A DNA stretch of 64,000 nucleotides from Leptolyngbya sp. FACHB-261 (GCF_014696065.1 NZ_JACJPL010000015.1:248001-312000), one strand, 5' to 3'; positions 45,739-56,466 are shown, counted from the stretch's first letter. The notes: a model not told the origin generated them from the sequence alone. A program made the numbers and translations.

Positions 45739-47190
45739 ATGAGCGTAACTGCAGGTCCCCCAACTCACACGCCTCAGATTCAATTCGGTACCGATGGCTG
45801 GCGTGGGATTATCGCTGATGATTTCACCTTTCCTAACGTGCGGAAGGTGACTCGGGCCATTGCCAAGTATCTCGAAACTGCCTACAGCAAAGATCGGCCC
45901 GTCCTTATTGGCTACGATACTCGTTTTCTGGCCGACCAGTTTGCCCTGGTGGCGGCTGATGTTTTGGCTTCGTTAGGTTGGACGGTTAAGATTTCCGACC
46001 GGGACTGTCCTACACCGGTCATTGCCTATAGTGCTCGTCACCTAAACTCTGCTGGGGCCTTGATGTTCACAGCCAGCCACAACCCGGCTCCCTACTGTGG
46101 CATCAAGTACATTCCAGACTACGCCGGTCCCGCTACGCCTGAAATTACGGATGCGATCGTGGCGAATCTGAGCGGCTCCAGTGACGAGGGACCGGACAAT
46201 GTGCCTCGGGATAAGATTTCCCAGTTCGATCCAAAGCCAGAGTATCTGCAATTTATTTATGGACTGATCGATGTTGAGCGCATCCGCGCCGCTCAGCTTA
46301 AGGTTCGCTACGACGCGCTCTATTCCACCTCGCGCGGCTACGTTGATACGGTGCTGGAGCACTGCGGTTGCGATACAGCGAGCTATCACACCTACCGCGA
46401 CGTGTTGTTCGGCGGCGGCATGCCAGAGCCTAAGGGTGATCAGTTAGTTGAGTTGGTAGAAGCAGTCAAATCCTCAGGAGCCGATATTGGTCTAGCAACT
46501 GACGGAGACAGTGACCGTTTCGGCATCGTGGATGAACTGGGCAATGTGCTCACCCCTAACACGGTGTTGTTAATTCTGGCCCGACATCTAGTCAAGAACC
46601 GTGGCAAGTCTGGTGCCATCGTCCGCACTGTCGCTACCACCCATCTGCTCGACAATCTGGCAGCCAAGTACGGCCTAGAGATCTACGAAACCCCGGTGGG
46701 CTTCAAGTACGTGGGTGAGAAGATGCGGCAAACTCAGGTGCTGATTGGTGGCGAAGAATCTGGAGGCTTGAGCATCGTCGGTCACATCCCCGAAAAAGAT
46801 GGCATCCTTGCCGACATGTTGATGGTGGAAGTGATCGCCTACGAAGGCAAACCTTTGTCGCAAATTGTGGAAGAAGTCACTGCCGAAGCAGGAGGCCCTC
46901 TCTACAACCAGCGCCTAGACCTTCATTTGAGCAATCCGCACAAAGCAGCAGTGATGGAATCGTTCCGCAACAACCCACCTAGCGAAGTTGCAGGCATAGC
47001 CGTCAAAGAAGTGGGTCGCAAAGATGGCGTCAAACTTTATCTAGAAAACGGCTCCTGGATTCTGCTGCGTCCTTCGGGGACCGAGCCCCTGATGCGGGTT
47101 TATTTGGAAACCCACTCCGTTGAGCAAGAGAGCCAGATCGCAGCCGCCATGGATCAGCTGATCCATCAGATCGAGGCTGTGCCTGCTTAG
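45739..47190 (+). CDS. Phosphoglucomutase/phosphomannomutase family protein
   Basis: A 483-aa alpha-D-phosphohexomutase that moves phosphate between C1 and C6 of a hexose. All four active-site loops are present: the phosphoserine loop TASHNP (Ser113), the metal loop DGDSDR (255-260), the sugar loop GGEESGG (337-343) and the phosphate loop RPSGTEP near the end. Substrate (glucose, mannose or glucosamine phosphate) is not settled by sequence; the main pgm and glmM could be elsewhere. It is followed 56 bp later by a strong hairpin terminator. It is divergent from chlH. Confidence 0.92.
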   Translation: MSVTAGPPTHTPQIQFGTDGWRGIIADDFTFPNVRKVTRAIAKYLETAYSKDRPVLIGYDTRFLADQFALVAADVLASLGWTVKISDRDCPTPVIAYSARHLNSAGALMFTASHNPAPYCGIKYIPDYAGPATPEITDAIVANLSGSSDEGPDNVPRDKISQFDPKPEYLQFIYGLIDVERIRAAQLKVRYDALYSTSRGYVDTVLEHCGCDTASYHTYRDVLFGGGMPEPKGDQLVELVEAVKSSGADIGLATDGDSDRFGIVDELGNVLTPNTVLLILARHLVKNRGKSGAIVRTVATTHLLDNLAAKYGLEIYETPVGFKYVGEKMRQTQVLIGGEESGGLSIVGHIPEKDGILADMLMVEVIAYEGKPLSQIVEEVTAEAGGPLYNQRLDLHLSNPHKAAVMESFRNNPPSEVAGIAVKEVGRKDGVKLYLENGSWILLRPSGTEPLMRVYLETHSVEQESQIAAAMDQLIHQIEAVPA

Positions 47191-47245
47191 GTTAGCTCTC
47201 GGTTCTGGTCCTACCCACTCAAGGTTCTACAACTCAAACAAACCA

Positions 47246-47272
47246 GCCGCCAGAACTTTTCGTTCTGGCGGC
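47246..47272. terminator. Bidirectional terminator hairpin
   Basis: An 11-bp perfect stem GCCGCCAGAAC/GTTCTGGCGGC with a 5-nt loop between the convergent mutase and rlpA-like genes. The flanks are only moderately T-rich (TCATTT on the plus side; TGGTTTGTTTG on the minus side). Confidence 0.8.
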
Positions 47273-47293
47273 TCATTTCAAGCAGGCAGACTC

Positions 47294-48532
47294 TCAGCGA
47301 CGCAAGACCTCAATGCGTACCGGAGCAACCCCTGATTGAACGAGACCGAGGACCCGAGCGGCAGCCGTCGATAAGTCGATTACCCGTCCGCGAGCATAGG
47401 GGCCCCGGTCAGTAATACGAACGACAACTGAGCGACCATTGCTGCGATTCACAACCCGGACTCTGGTACCAAAAGGCAAGCTACGGTGGGCCGCAGTCAT
47501 CGCATTTTGGTTGAACACCTCACCACTGGCACTGCGATTGCCGTGGAATCCAGGCCCATACCAGGAAGCAATGCCACTAGCCAGAACTCGGAAAGAGCGA
47601 ACTGCCAAACCGATACCAGAATTCCGAGCTTGACCCAGTACATTCTGGCGGGCCTGACCCAGCACATTTTGCCTTAGGGGCGGCGCATTGCCGAGCAGCC
47701 TTCGCAGACGATTGGCTGCTTGGAGCGCATCGTCTGAACGATTGCGGGTAGCATCAGCCAGCCGCACGTTTTCGGCAAAACCAAGTAGCACTTGATCGTC
47801 TAGCCTGATCTGGTATTGGTTTTGAGCCTCAGACCAAACCAGAGCAATAGACCTAGCATCAAAATCGGAACGGCTTAAGGCGTTAATTCGAGCCGCAACC
47901 TCCGTGGCTTGCCAAACTGGGTTCTGAGCCGTGTTATCTGAGCGACTCTCACCTCTTGCTCCCGAACCGTTGAGAGTCAAGAAGGTCACAATTGGAATAT
48001 CACGCACGTAGAGGGTCGCGGCGGCACGACCTTCCCAGGTGTGGGGCTGAATGCGAGCAACTAGATCGGCCGGTTGCTCATCAGCTTGCTGTGATTGGCG
48101 AGCGCCAACTTTCGTCACCTCTGACTTCATCACCTCCGACTTCTGCCCTTCAAGAGCAGATGGTTGAGGCACCTGAGCGTCAATCATGGCAAACGCTGCA
48201 ATCGGGGCATGAGCCGGGAACTTCGCAGCGGTGATGGCGTCTGTTTCGTCAGTTCCTGAAGCTGGAGCAATTGGTTGTGAAGCTATGACTCCAGCTACCG
48301 AGTCCCCGGAGGGAGAAGTGATTGAGGCAGGGGCGGCGCTGCTTTGAAGAGCGCTGTTTTGCTCAAGAGCGGGCTGAGCAGGGGCAAGATTACCGCCCGC
48401 GTCGATGATGCCAACTTTTTTGTCTGAGGAACTGTCCTGGTCTTCTGCCTGGACGGGGGCGCTAGATACTGCGCCGTGAGCGGTCGAGATTAGCAGGGCA
48501 GTGACCAGGCTGCCCCAAAATTGATGGTTCAT
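47294..48532 (-). CDS. RlpA-like double-psi beta-barrel protein (septal/peptidoglycan-associated)
   Basis: A 412-aa exported protein if started at the ATG at 48532, where a signal peptide begins (MNHQFWGSLVTALLISTAHGAVSSAPVQA). The frame is open to 48667, but that would place the signal internally. A Ser/Ala/Pro-rich middle and a conserved cyanobacterial domain (WEGRAAATLYVRDIPIVTFL) precede the RlpA barrel near the end: GIASWYGPGFHGNRSASGEVFNQNAMTAAHRSLPFGTRVRV with RITDRGPYARGRVIDLS. RlpA enzymes cut glycan strands without stem peptides and act at septa. The duplicated NVLGQARQNVLGQAR before the barrel is odd. Confidence 0.88.
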   Translation of the reverse strand: MNHQFWGSLVTALLISTAHGAVSSAPVQAEDQDSSSDKKVGIIDAGGNLAPAQPALEQNSALQSSAAPASITSPSGDSVAGVIASQPIAPASGTDETDAITAAKFPAHAPIAAFAMIDAQVPQPSALEGQKSEVMKSEVTKVGARQSQQADEQPADLVARIQPHTWEGRAAATLYVRDIPIVTFLTLNGSGARGESRSDNTAQNPVWQATEVAARINALSRSDFDARSIALVWSEAQNQYQIRLDDQVLLGFAENVRLADATRNRSDDALQAANRLRRLLGNAPPLRQNVLGQARQNVLGQARNSGIGLAVRSFRVLASGIASWYGPGFHGNRSASGEVFNQNAMTAAHRSLPFGTRVRVVNRSNGRSVVVRITDRGPYARGRVIDLSTAAARVLGLVQSGVAPVRIEVLRR

Positions 48533-48891
48533 ACTTCCGTGAGGAACAACGTCATCAGGGAGTGCCGCTGACCGTAGAGGGGTCAGTTTTAACAGCACTC
48601 GGGCTAACTCAGAGTCGTCGTCTAAGCCGTACTTGCTCCGCTTTTGTCCATTAGTTTTGAACTGCAATAGACTAGCATGAAGTTTCTGTTACGGGGATCA
48701 GAGGAATCCATAGTCTCAGGTTAGATTTATTGATCCTTAAAAAGACAAAACCGTAGGAGATCAGGTGGAGACAAGGGTTTCAGCCTGCAAGCATTTCTCC
48801 CCATTTCTGGGGTCCTTTAACAAAGCTTTACATTTTCTGTGAGCATGATCACGTCATACTCGGGAGTCTGAACCCTGAAAAGGAAGAGGGC
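48533..48891. other. Divergent promoter region of the RlpA-like gene and purM
   Basis: 359 bp without a clear gene. The left 135 bp remain open as an N-terminal extension of the RlpA-like frame, perhaps untranslated leader. The right part is AT-richer, with promoters for purM presumably near 48830-48870. I see no repeat or RNA structure worth naming. Confidence 0.4.
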
Positions 48892-49920
48892 ATGGATTAT
48901 CAGCAAGCAGGGGTCAATGTTGAGGCAGGCCGCGCATTTGTTGAACGCATCCGCTCAGCTGTCGAGGGCACCCGTCGACCCGGTGTTCTAGGAAACCTGG
49001 GTGGCTTTGGGGGATTATTTGAACTCCCCAGCGGCTATCGGCAACCCGTGTTGGTTTCTGGTACTGATGGCGTAGGCACCAAGTTGAAAATTGCCCAGGT
49101 CCTGGACCAGCACACCACGGTGGGCGTGGACTTGGTTGCGATGTGTGTCAACGATGTGCTCACGCTGGGGGCAGAGCCCCTGTTTTTTCTCGACTACCTG
49201 GCGACGGGCAAACTAGAGCCGGAACAGCTAGCTGACGTAGTCTCAGGCATTGCCACCGGTTGCCGCGACGCAGGGTGTGCTCTGCTGGGTGGCGAGACAG
49301 CTGAGATGCCCGGCTTTTATGGTGCTGGCGAGTATGACCTGGCGGGCTTCTGCGTAGGCATCGTTGAAAAAGACCAGGCGCTGGATGGCTCTCAGGTGCA
49401 AGTTGGCGACGTTGTCCTAGGACTAGCCAGCAGTGGCGTTCACAGTAACGGCTTTAGCCTGGTTCGCAAAATCGTTGAGATTTCTGGGCTGGATTGGCAA
49501 CAGACGTTGCCTGAACTGGATCCAACGAGATCCATCGGCGAAGTGCTGCTCACGCCAACTCAGATTTATGTGCGGCCAGTCCTGGCAGCGCTCAAGTCAG
49601 GGCTGGAAATTCATGGCATGGCTCACATTACAGGCGGCGGTTTGCCTGAGAACCTACCTCGGTGCTTGGGAACCGGACAATCTGCTCAGGTCGAAGCGGG
49701 CTCTTGGCCCCTACCACCAGTCTTTCGTTGGCTATCAGAAGTGGGTGCGGTTCCGGAAGCAGAGATGTATCGCACCTTTAATATGGGTATTGGCTTCGCG
49801 GTGGTACTACCAGCAACACAAAGCGAAGCTGCTCAGCAGTGGTTTGTCAACCAGGGGTTAGCTGCTTATCGCATTGGTTCGATTATTCCAGGGGACAACC
49901 AGTTAACTGGCTTATTCTAG
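48892..49920 (+). CDS. purM: Phosphoribosylformylglycinamidine cyclo-ligase (AIR synthetase)
   Basis: Fifth enzyme of purine synthesis: ATP-dependent closure of FGAM to AIR in the cytosol. At 342 aa it has the typical start [13 protein letters not shown], the ATP-binding [48 protein letters not shown] and the C-terminal [13 protein letters not shown]. The ATG is preceded by AAAAGGAAGAGGGC. Its last 9 bp overlap the end of the convergent flotillin gene. Confidence 0.98.
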   Translation: MDYQQAGVNVEAGRAFVERIRSAVEGTRRPGVLGNLGGFGGLFELPSGYRQPVLVSGTDGVGTKLKIAQVLDQHTTVGVDLVAMCVNDVLTLGAEPLFFLDYLATGKLEPEQLADVVSGIATGCRDAGCALLGGETAEMPGFYGAGEYDLAGFCVGIVEKDQALDGSQVQVGDVVLGLASSGVHSNGFSLVRKIVEISGLDWQQTLPELDPTRSIGEVLLTPTQIYVRPVLAALKSGLEIHGMAHITGGGLPENLPRCLGTGQSAQVEAGSWPLPPVFRWLSEVGAVPEAEMYRTFNMGIGFAVVLPATQSEAAQQWFVNQGLAAYRIGSIIPGDNQLTGLF

Positions 49921-51876
49921 GGAGCCGTTACCATCCCCTTTCCCATCAAACTCTAAGCGTTCAAGCTCTGGGACAGTAGGGTTAACGATTGGCGCAGGAT
50001 TGCGGACTACATTCAGCAGTTGGCCTAGCAGTGTTGCTAACTTGCCCTCTTCTAATAGGGTGTTGATTAGCGATAAGCCGCTGGTGGACAGAAGCAAGCG
50101 GTTGATATCTGGATTAGCACCATTGCCGTTGCTACTGCCATTGCCACCCGCACCTGGGAAGGCATAAACTCGGGCATCGCCCAAGACCCCCGGTTGAGGG
50201 GCAAGTGCTCTCAGCATCTCTGGTAACTGAGTCACCAGGTCAGGACCAAGAGCATTCAGCAGATTTTCTAGCAGGCGGGGATTGCTGATTGTGTTCTCTG
50301 CCAGGATTTTGGCGCGTGTCCCTTCAGCTTCGGCCAACAGTTTCTCGCGGGTAGCTTGGGCCAAAACGCGCAGAGATTCAGCTTCTAATTCAGCGGCTGC
50401 CTGAGCCACTTCGGCAGCACGACGACGACGAAAAGCGTCAATTTCTACCACGTTTTGTTCGCTCAGCCGTTTCTGCTCAGCCTGTTTTTCAGCGTCAATT
50501 AGGGCCAACCGTTTCTCACGATCGGCCTGCTCGATTGCAGTAGCAGTGACAACGCTGGCTTCTGCTTGAGCCCGGTTGGCCTCGGTGAGCAAACGCTCCC
50601 GTTGACGAGTGGCAACGTCGATCGCAGCTTCTTCCTGTACCAGGCGAGTTTGACGCTCGGCTTCTGCGACTCTAGCCCGAGCTTGAAACTGCGCCGACTC
50701 GATTGCTTGTTGACGGGCAATTTCTGCCGCCTCCGCCTCTTGACGCTGCACAACTTGGGTGACTTTGAGCTGTTTGTTACGCTCCTCTAGCGAGATATCC
50801 GCTTCTACTTGGCTTTGCTGCACTGCCAGTTTTTTGCGGATTTCTTCTTCCTCAACGCCCTGATCTTGAAGAATTTGTGTGCGTCGAGAAACTGCCAGCT
50901 CACGGGCCCGAGATTCTTGAATTTCGCGTTCCCGCTGGGCCTTGAGGGACTCTACTTGAAGCTGCTGCTCCAAGCGAGCACTTTCTTGTTGTTCTTTGAT
51001 CTTGAGCGATTGTTTATGAGCATCTAGCTCGCGTTGCTCAATGCCAATCTGCACCTGCAATTCCACTTCGCGCTTTTGTTGGATCGAGCGCTGAATTGTC
51101 TCGGTGCGCAGGCGCACCCCTTGCGCATCGAAGAAGTTGTTTTCCTCATAGGTATCACTCTCTTCGATCTCGGAGATCGAAATATTGTTGAGCGTTAAGC
51201 CTAATTTCTCCAAGTCGGGCTGAATCAGATCCAGAACTTCCTGTGCAAAGCCCAACTTATCGGAGTCAATCTCAGACAAGCTCTTTTTCTTGGCCGCCGC
51301 TCGGATCGCATCATCCGCCTTCTTTTCAATCGCGTTTTTGATATTTTCAGGCGTGATCCGGTTGCTCTGAGAAAGACGAGCCGCCGCAGTTAGCACGTCC
51401 CCTTCTGAGGCATTGATATAGACAAAGAAGGTGGCGCGCATATCCGCCCGCAAGTAATCTTTGGTACGCACGGCGAGTTTGCCAGTCCGTTCGACATCGA
51501 CCGAAATTTCGCGCAGCGGCACACGAGTCAGCTCATGAAAGCCAGGCAGAACAACGCAACCTCCATTGAGAACTACTTTTTTGCCTTTGCGAAATACGCC
51601 ACCGGTCAAGACAAAGGCTTCATTCGTGGGGGTAATTGTATAGACTCTGGTGTAGGCCCAGGTTCCAATTAGCAGCAGTAGCAAAATGCCACCAATGCCC
51701 CCAGCCAAGACAACGCCTTCGCCTGCTACAGCCAATGGCATAGCAGGCGGCAAATAATCTACTGCGGCACTGCTCAACAGAGTTGGCTGTTGAGATAAGT
51801 TGGCAGGCTGATCAATAGGTTCAGCAGAGCTGTCAGTGACCGGTAAATTTTGCAGCAAAGTTAGCCAAAACTGCAT
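49912..51876 (-). CDS. Flotillin-like SPFH-domain membrane protein (YqiK type)
   Basis: A 654-aa protein from the ATG at 51876, which has an AGGAG site 7 bases upstream. A membrane helix (about residues 50-75) precedes an SPFH/band-7 domain ([28 protein letters not shown], then [22 protein letters not shown]). A very long Glu/Arg/Ala/Gln-rich coiled coil (about 240-530) follows, then a small C-terminal domain with Gly/Asn repeats. Flotillins form oligomeric rafts that organise membrane complexes. It lies 30 bp downstream of the YqiJ-like gene, its usual partner. Confidence 0.9.
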   Translation of the reverse strand: MQFWLTLLQNLPVTDSSAEPIDQPANLSQQPTLLSSAAVDYLPPAMPLAVAGEGVVLAGGIGGILLLLLIGTWAYTRVYTITPTNEAFVLTGGVFRKGKKVVLNGGCVVLPGFHELTRVPLREISVDVERTGKLAVRTKDYLRADMRATFFVYINASEGDVLTAAARLSQSNRITPENIKNAIEKKADDAIRAAAKKKSLSEIDSDKLGFAQEVLDLIQPDLEKLGLTLNNISISEIEESDTYEENNFFDAQGVRLRTETIQRSIQQKREVELQVQIGIEQRELDAHKQSLKIKEQQESARLEQQLQVESLKAQREREIQESRARELAVSRRTQILQDQGVEEEEIRKKLAVQQSQVEADISLEERNKQLKVTQVVQRQEAEAAEIARQQAIESAQFQARARVAEAERQTRLVQEEAAIDVATRQRERLLTEANRAQAEASVVTATAIEQADREKRLALIDAEKQAEQKRLSEQNVVEIDAFRRRRAAEVAQAAAELEAESLRVLAQATREKLLAEAEGTRAKILAENTISNPRLLENLLNALGPDLVTQLPEMLRALAPQPGVLGDARVYAFPGAGGNGSSNGNGANPDINRLLLSTSGLSLINTLLEEGKLATLLGQLLNVVRNPAPIVNPTVPELERLEFDGKGDGNGSLE

Positions 51877-51906
51877 AGAAAATCTCCTGGGCAGAGTCAA
51901 AAAAGA

Positions 51907-52611
51907 TTAACGACTAGAATTGGTTTCAGGCATAACCGACTGCCAACGATCCTGATCAACGCTGTCTTTTAGGACAACAAAATAAAGACTGCGCTCAGGC
52001 GAAACGATTTGGCGGTCAATAATCAGAATTGGATTACCTCTTTTGGGCATACAGGTTGCCCATTCTGGCGTCACAGCGCTGAGGGTAACGCGATTTAGAT
52101 GGGCGTCAATCACGTCAACTTGGCCAATTTTGCCAGTGCCAAAGACTGGAATTACAGCTGAGCCGACAGTGCCGCTGCGTCCTACTAACCGGGCCTCACT
52201 GGGATCCTCACCAAAACTCGCTAGAGCTGCACCAACCGGACGAGCCATCAGGCCGCCCAAGCACAAAGCACTTAGTAGCGAAGCGACGAATACACCCAGG
52301 CGAACAGGTCCAAACTCAGCTAGTTCTGCGAGTGATTTAGAAACCCAAGTATTGAGAACCCAACCGAAAACTCCCCATAGACTAAAGTCAGTAGCGAGCA
52401 AGAGTAGTAGGGGCGCTTTGCCAACGCCAAGTAAACCCAAGAAAGCAGTTCCACCAAAGCCGTCTGAGCCTTCAAGGTCTGCATCAGCGTCTAAATCGGC
52501 ATCAGCATCTAAATCCTGATCACCCCCCCCAGTAAAAATCACAACGGCAAATAACAGCAGACCCATCCCTAAGAAAATCCAGTAGGGAAGATTAGTCGAG
52601 CTGAACAGCAT
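51907..52611 (-). CDS. YqiJ/NfeD-like OB-fold membrane protein, flotillin partner
   Basis: A 234-aa protein with an N-terminal membrane helix (PYWIFLGMGLLLFAVVIF), an acidic repeat DQDLDADADLDADADLEG, two further helices (about 68-90 and 104-125) and a C-terminal OB-like beta domain (ARLVGRSGTVGSAVIPVFGTGKIGQVDVID). This matches the YqiJ family, which is encoded next to flotillins. The pair probably forms one membrane-microdomain complex. Confidence 0.82.
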   Translation of the reverse strand: MLFSSTNLPYWIFLGMGLLLFAVVIFTGGGDQDLDADADLDADADLEGSDGFGGTAFLGLLGVGKAPLLLLLATDFSLWGVFGWVLNTWVSKSLAELAEFGPVRLGVFVASLLSALCLGGLMARPVGAALASFGEDPSEARLVGRSGTVGSAVIPVFGTGKIGQVDVIDAHLNRVTLSAVTPEWATCMPKRGNPILIIDRQIVSPERSLYFVVLKDSVDQDRWQSVMPETNSSR

Positions 52612-52867
52612 AGAAGGTAGTGTGATTTAGCTCCAGGCTAACGCATCCCTACCGGCTGTCAGCAAATTTAAAGTTTTGTGCAGCTTTCTTTGTGAACTTT
52701 AAGAAAAACAGTTGGCTCTAGGCGACTCGCGCTTATGTTTTCTAAAACACATAATTTGTAGATTTCTAAGCCGGTTGCTGATCTTGCTAATCGGGGCTTC
52801 TGTTGTGGTCGGTTCAACACTGGACTCAGGGTTTAAACACTTAGACCTTAATCTGGCTTAATAGCGC

Positions 52868-52901
52868 TAAAAAAACTCTCTAGCAGCAGAGAGCTAGAGA
52901 G
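52868..52901 (-). terminator. Intrinsic terminator of the Pro-rich membrane protein gene
   Basis: On the transcribed strand, CTCTCTAGC/GCTAGAGAG (9-bp stem, 8-nt loop) is followed by TTTTTTTAGCG. It begins about 40 bp after the stop at 52943. The rest of 52612-52867 shows no gene. Confidence 0.85.
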
Positions 52902-52942
52902 AGAACCGTCAACACGTATAAGCCTGTATCAGCCCGTACCTC

Positions 52943-53593
52943 TTACTGGGCAGGAGCAGCCTCACCTGTAGGCGAGGTCTGGTCTAGAGTAGGGTCAGCC
53001 GGGGCGAGATCTGTTTCACCTTGGGTGCTTGGCTCGACATCGTCCTGCTGCGGCAATTGTGTGGGGGCCTGCTGAACAGGAGCTTGTTGTGCGGGGGCTG
53101 ACTGCTGAGGCACCGGCACAATCTCGCGCGTTCTTTCAATAATCGTTGTGGTCGCACTAGGCGCTGGGGTTTGCGTGACTGTTGGGACCGGGGTTGGGAC
53201 CGGAGCAGGTGAAGCGCTGGGAACAACAATCGTAGATCTAGGGGCAGGTGCCGTAGCGGGGACCTGGTTATTGCGCTGATTCACATAAAGGATACTGCCC
53301 AGCACCAATCCTGTTAGACCCGTCAGCAATAGTCCCAACAGCAAGCCGCGAGCTGCGTTTTCATTATCGCGAGCAACCTGTCCTTCCTGTTGCAGGCGAG
53401 ACTCCGTTACTCGCCCTTGTACATAGCCGTTGCGGTAAGACGCTCCGTCGGATATTACCCCTTGATCTGGCCCTCTGCCCTGGATGGTTTCAGAGGTGCG
53501 AGTTACATCCGTGTGGATCTTGCCACTAGCATCTTGGTAAACATCGCGACGGACTTCACGATTGTGAACTTCTCGATCATTAGAATTGGACAT
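52943..53593 (-). CDS. Single-span Pro/Gln-rich membrane protein of unknown function
   Basis: A 216-aa protein. The N-terminal 80 residues are polar and charged (DREVHNREVRRDVYQDASGKIHTDVTRTSETIQ). One membrane helix follows (about 83-104, GLLLGLLLTGLTGLVLGSILYV), then a Pro/Ala/Thr/Gln-rich disordered tail with PAPVPTPVPTV and QQAPVQQAPTQ repeats. I recognise no family. Its layout suggests a membrane-anchored protein with a periplasmic, wall-spanning tail. It is monocistronic with its own terminator. Confidence 0.7.
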   Translation of the reverse strand: MSNSNDREVHNREVRRDVYQDASGKIHTDVTRTSETIQGRGPDQGVISDGASYRNGYVQGRVTESRLQQEGQVARDNENAARGLLLGLLLTGLTGLVLGSILYVNQRNNQVPATAPAPRSTIVVPSASPAPVPTPVPTVTQTPAPSATTTIIERTREIVPVPQQSAPAQQAPVQQAPTQLPQQDDVEPSTQGETDLAPADPTLDQTSPTGEAAPAQ

Positions 53594-53993
53594 AGTGTTA
53601 TTAACAGAACTCTTTTGAAGACCTTGAGATTTCGCTGTCGATACTGCCGGTTTAAGCTCTGAAGCTCTTTGAAGCTTAGGCTAGGTTCTTGGGTTATGCT
53701 TCGGTTGCTTCGGCTAATAGTAGTCACCCTGTTAATAATTAGACTTTAGTCCCTCGCGATTCTTAACTGGCTCTACCTCTAGAAAGGAAAGTCACTTCTG
53801 TCTAGAGAGCGAGAGCAAGCAGTATAAGCCACGATTTTTATGTCTGTTTTTAGTTTTTCTAAGTCTTTTGAGCCCTTAAAGTTATCTTCAGTCACTTCTG
53901 CTTAGCAGGCCTGGTTCAAATACCTCGGTAGGCAGTCGCGACTTAAGCGCGATTTATAGTCCCATAGTAAGTATTGAGATATTGGTGTTTTCG
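53594..53993. other. AT-rich gene-free region
   Basis: About 400 bp holding the divergent promoters of the two Pro-rich proteins. TCTAGAAAGGAAAG...CTGTCTAGA (53778-53806) is an imperfect inverted repeat. A GGTTCAAATAC string at 53910 resembles a T-loop but belongs to no tRNA. Confidence 0.4.
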
Positions 53994-54302
53994 ATGAAAA
54001 TTGGCTCTAGCAGTCTGCTCCTCGGAACGCAGAGGCCAGCTCAGGCACAAGCTGAACGGCTGCTGGCCATTGGACCACAACCCACTCCCGGTCCAGTGCC
54101 AGAACCAGTTCCAGGTGCGATTCCTCAGCCGACCCCTGGTTCTGTTCCCCAGACAGTGCCTGCTCCCATTCCTCAGCCGATTCACGAGCCGATTCCACCC
54201 TCGATTCCGTTCCCTGATCCAGACCCCTTGCCCTCGCCGCAGCCTCCCCAGACCCCTGAGACACCACCCAGCCTCATTCCTGAACTCTCTTTGAGCCTTT
54301 AA
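53994..54302 (+). CDS. Proline-rich small protein
   Basis: A 102-aa product from the ATG at 53994. After a short N terminus (MKIGSSSLLLGTQRPAQAQA, weakly signal-like, with an AQA cleavage-type end) almost everything is Pro-x repeats: PTPGPVPEPVPGAIPQPTPGSVPQ and similar. About a third of residues are proline, giving an extended polyproline-type rod. No domain is recognisable. It could be a cell-wall or surface spacer, or a non-coding Pro-like repeat; the frame and composition support the former. Confidence 0.45.
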   Translation: MKIGSSSLLLGTQRPAQAQAERLLAIGPQPTPGPVPEPVPGAIPQPTPGSVPQTVPAPIPQPIHEPIPPSIPFPDPDPLPSPQPPQTPETPPSLIPELSLSL

Positions 54303-54362
54303 GGAGGGCCTTTAAGAGATTTTGCGTCTTTGAGGAACCCCTTAGGGTTTAGCCAGAACTAA

Positions 54363-54662
54363 CTAAGCCAGCAGATAGTACCGACGAACATCGGGAGGAG
54401 CTGCGAGTAAGTTTTCTGCACCTAGAAATGCTTCTTGTACGTGGTCTGAACCAAGGTGGGCAGTGATTGCAAAATCGCTTGCCCATTCTTCGATGAAGAC
54501 AAACTCAGAAGGGTCAGCAGAACTCTGAAATAGTTCGTAACGGATGCAGCCCTTTTCGGCACGGGTGGGTTCTAACAATCCGAAAAGACGAGCTTTAACT
54601 TCTTCTAATTTGCTTGCCTGAGCAATAATACGGGCAACCACTTGAATAGTTTTGTCTGCCAT
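54363..54662 (-). CDS. ABM-domain monooxygenase, YgiN-like
   Basis: A 99-aa ferredoxin-fold protein of the antibiotic biosynthesis monooxygenase family, close to the quinol monooxygenase YgiN. It has VVARIIAQASKLEEVKARLFGLLEPTRAEKGCIRYELFQSSADPSEFVFIEEWASDFAITAHLGSDH. Such proteins act as dimers on quinols or as heme/peroxide-related enzymes. Substrate unknown. It is divergent from chlB. Confidence 0.88.
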   Translation of the reverse strand: MADKTIQVVARIIAQASKLEEVKARLFGLLEPTRAEKGCIRYELFQSSADPSEFVFIEEWASDFAITAHLGSDHVQEAFLGAENLLAAPPDVRRYYLLA

Positions 54663-54889
54663 TTTTTCTCTTGGGTCTGACTTGCAAATCTTTACACAAA
54701 GAATTGGACCGCAAAGAGTGTCATTTGTCAGTAAGTCCGCAAGTAAACCAGTCAGTGAGCCAGCTCCTTGGCTCGATAAAGAATGATTACAGTGCCCCCC
54801 TCACGCATCAGTCCCGTTTTAACCTGAGTCCTGTGCCCTGTGAGACTTTTAGGGCTTAAGAAGCAATAAGGCAGAGGAAAGCTCGACCT

Positions 54890-56416
54890 ATGAAATTGGC
54901 CTACTGGATGTATGCGGGTCCTGCCCACATTGGCACTCTGCGCGTCGCCAGCTCATTTAAGAATGTCCACGGCATTATGCACGCTCCCTTGGGCGATGAC
55001 TATTTCAATGTCATGCGCTCAATGCTGGAGCGCGAGCGTAACTTTACCCCAGTAACGACCAGTGTTGTCGATCGCAACGTGCTGGCACGGGGCTCACAAG
55101 AAAAAGTTGTCGATAACATTACTCGCAAGGACACAGAAGAGCACCCTGACCTGATCGTGCTCACGCCAACTTGCACCTCCAGCATTCTTCAGGAAGACCT
55201 GGAGAATTTTGTGGAACGAGCTTCCCTGGATACCAAGTCCGATGTGCTACTGGCAGATGTTAACCACTACCGGGTTAATGAGCTGCAAGCCGCTGACCGC
55301 ACGCTAGAGCAGATCGTTCAGTTCTACATCGATAAAGCTCGTCGCAAGGGCGACCTGCCCGAGGGCAAAACTGAAAAGCCATCGGTTAATATCTTTGGAA
55401 TTTCGACCCTAGGCTTCCACAACCACCACGACTGCACCGAACTCAAGCGGCTGATGGCCGACTTGGGCATTGAGGTGAACGAAATCATCCCGGAAGGGGC
55501 GTCAGTTCATAACCTTAAGAACCTGCCTCGCGCTTGGTTCAATCTGGTGCCTTATCGTGAGTTGGGGCTGATGGCAGCTCGCTACCTGGAGAAGGAATTC
55601 GGTACGCCTTGTGTGGACATCACACCGATGGGCGTGGTTGATACAGCCCGTTGCATCCGCAAGATTCAGCAGGTGCTCAACGAGCAGGGCGCAGAGGTTA
55701 ACTACGAAGACTACATCAATGAGCAAACGCTCCATGTCTCGCAGGCGGCCTGGTTCTCGCGCTCTATTGACTGCCAGAACCTCACGGGCAAAAAGGCCGT
55801 AGTCTTTGGTGACAATACCCATGCCGCTGCCATGACCAAGATTCTGGCGCGTGAAATGGGTATCCATGTGGTTTGGGCAGGCACTTACTGCAAATACGAC
55901 GCTGATTGGTTCCGCGCAGAAGTCAGCGAGTACTGCGACGAGGTGCTAATTACCGACGACCACGGTGAGATTGGCGATGCCATTGCTCGAGTTGAACCGT
56001 CTGCGATCTTTGGTACCCAAATGGAGCGTCACGTTGGCAAACGCCTGGATATTCCTTGCGGTGTGATTGCGGCTCCGGTGCACATCCAGAATTTCCCGAT
56101 TGGCTACAAGCCTTTCTTGGGGTACGAAGGCACCAACCAGATCTGCGACCTGGCCTATAACTCCTTCACCTTGGGCATGGAGGATCACCTGCTGGAGATA
56201 TTTGGCGGTCACGACACTAAGGAAGTGATTACTAAGGGCATCAGTGCTGGCTCCGACCTGGGCTGGAATAAAGAAGCCACTGCAGAGTTGAATAAGATTC
56301 CTGGCTTTGTGCGAGGCAAGGTGAAGCGCAACACTGAAAAGTTTGCGCGGGACCGGGGCCTCAATGAAATCACCGTTGAGGTGATGTACGCCGCTAAGGA
56401 ATCTGTGGGCGCATAA
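54890..56416 (+). CDS. chlB: Light-independent protochlorophyllide reductase subunit B
   Basis: Catalytic subunit of the dark-operative, nitrogenase-like enzyme that reduces protochlorophyllide to chlorophyllide. ChlB with ChlN carries the NB cluster and substrate site; ChlL donates electrons. At 508 aa it is the normal length. The start [20 protein letters not shown], the Cys in [14 protein letters not shown], the Asp-containing [15 protein letters not shown] and the C-terminal [28 protein letters not shown] are typical. chlL and chlN are not in the window. It has its own strong terminator. Confidence 0.98.
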   Translation: MKLAYWMYAGPAHIGTLRVASSFKNVHGIMHAPLGDDYFNVMRSMLERERNFTPVTTSVVDRNVLARGSQEKVVDNITRKDTEEHPDLIVLTPTCTSSILQEDLENFVERASLDTKSDVLLADVNHYRVNELQAADRTLEQIVQFYIDKARRKGDLPEGKTEKPSVNIFGISTLGFHNHHDCTELKRLMADLGIEVNEIIPEGASVHNLKNLPRAWFNLVPYRELGLMAARYLEKEFGTPCVDITPMGVVDTARCIRKIQQVLNEQGAEVNYEDYINEQTLHVSQAAWFSRSIDCQNLTGKKAVVFGDNTHAAAMTKILAREMGIHVVWAGTYCKYDADWFRAEVSEYCDEVLITDDHGEIGDAIARVEPSAIFGTQMERHVGKRLDIPCGVIAAPVHIQNFPIGYKPFLGYEGTNQICDLAYNSFTLGMEDHLLEIFGGHDTKEVITKGISAGSDLGWNKEATAELNKIPGFVRGKVKRNTEKFARDRGLNEITVEVMYAAKESVGA

Positions 56417-56466
56417 CTCGTTTCTAGTAGCTTGAGTTGCCAGCTTAAATTCGGCAGCTTAAAGTT

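Noticed and set aside
53900-53935. Possible tRNA T-arm (GGTTCAAATAC)
   Set aside because: No matching acceptor stem, D-arm or anticodon arm can be built around it.
54671-54859. 62-aa ORF ahead of chlB
   Set aside because: No ribosome binding site or recognisable domain, and it occupies the chlB promoter region.
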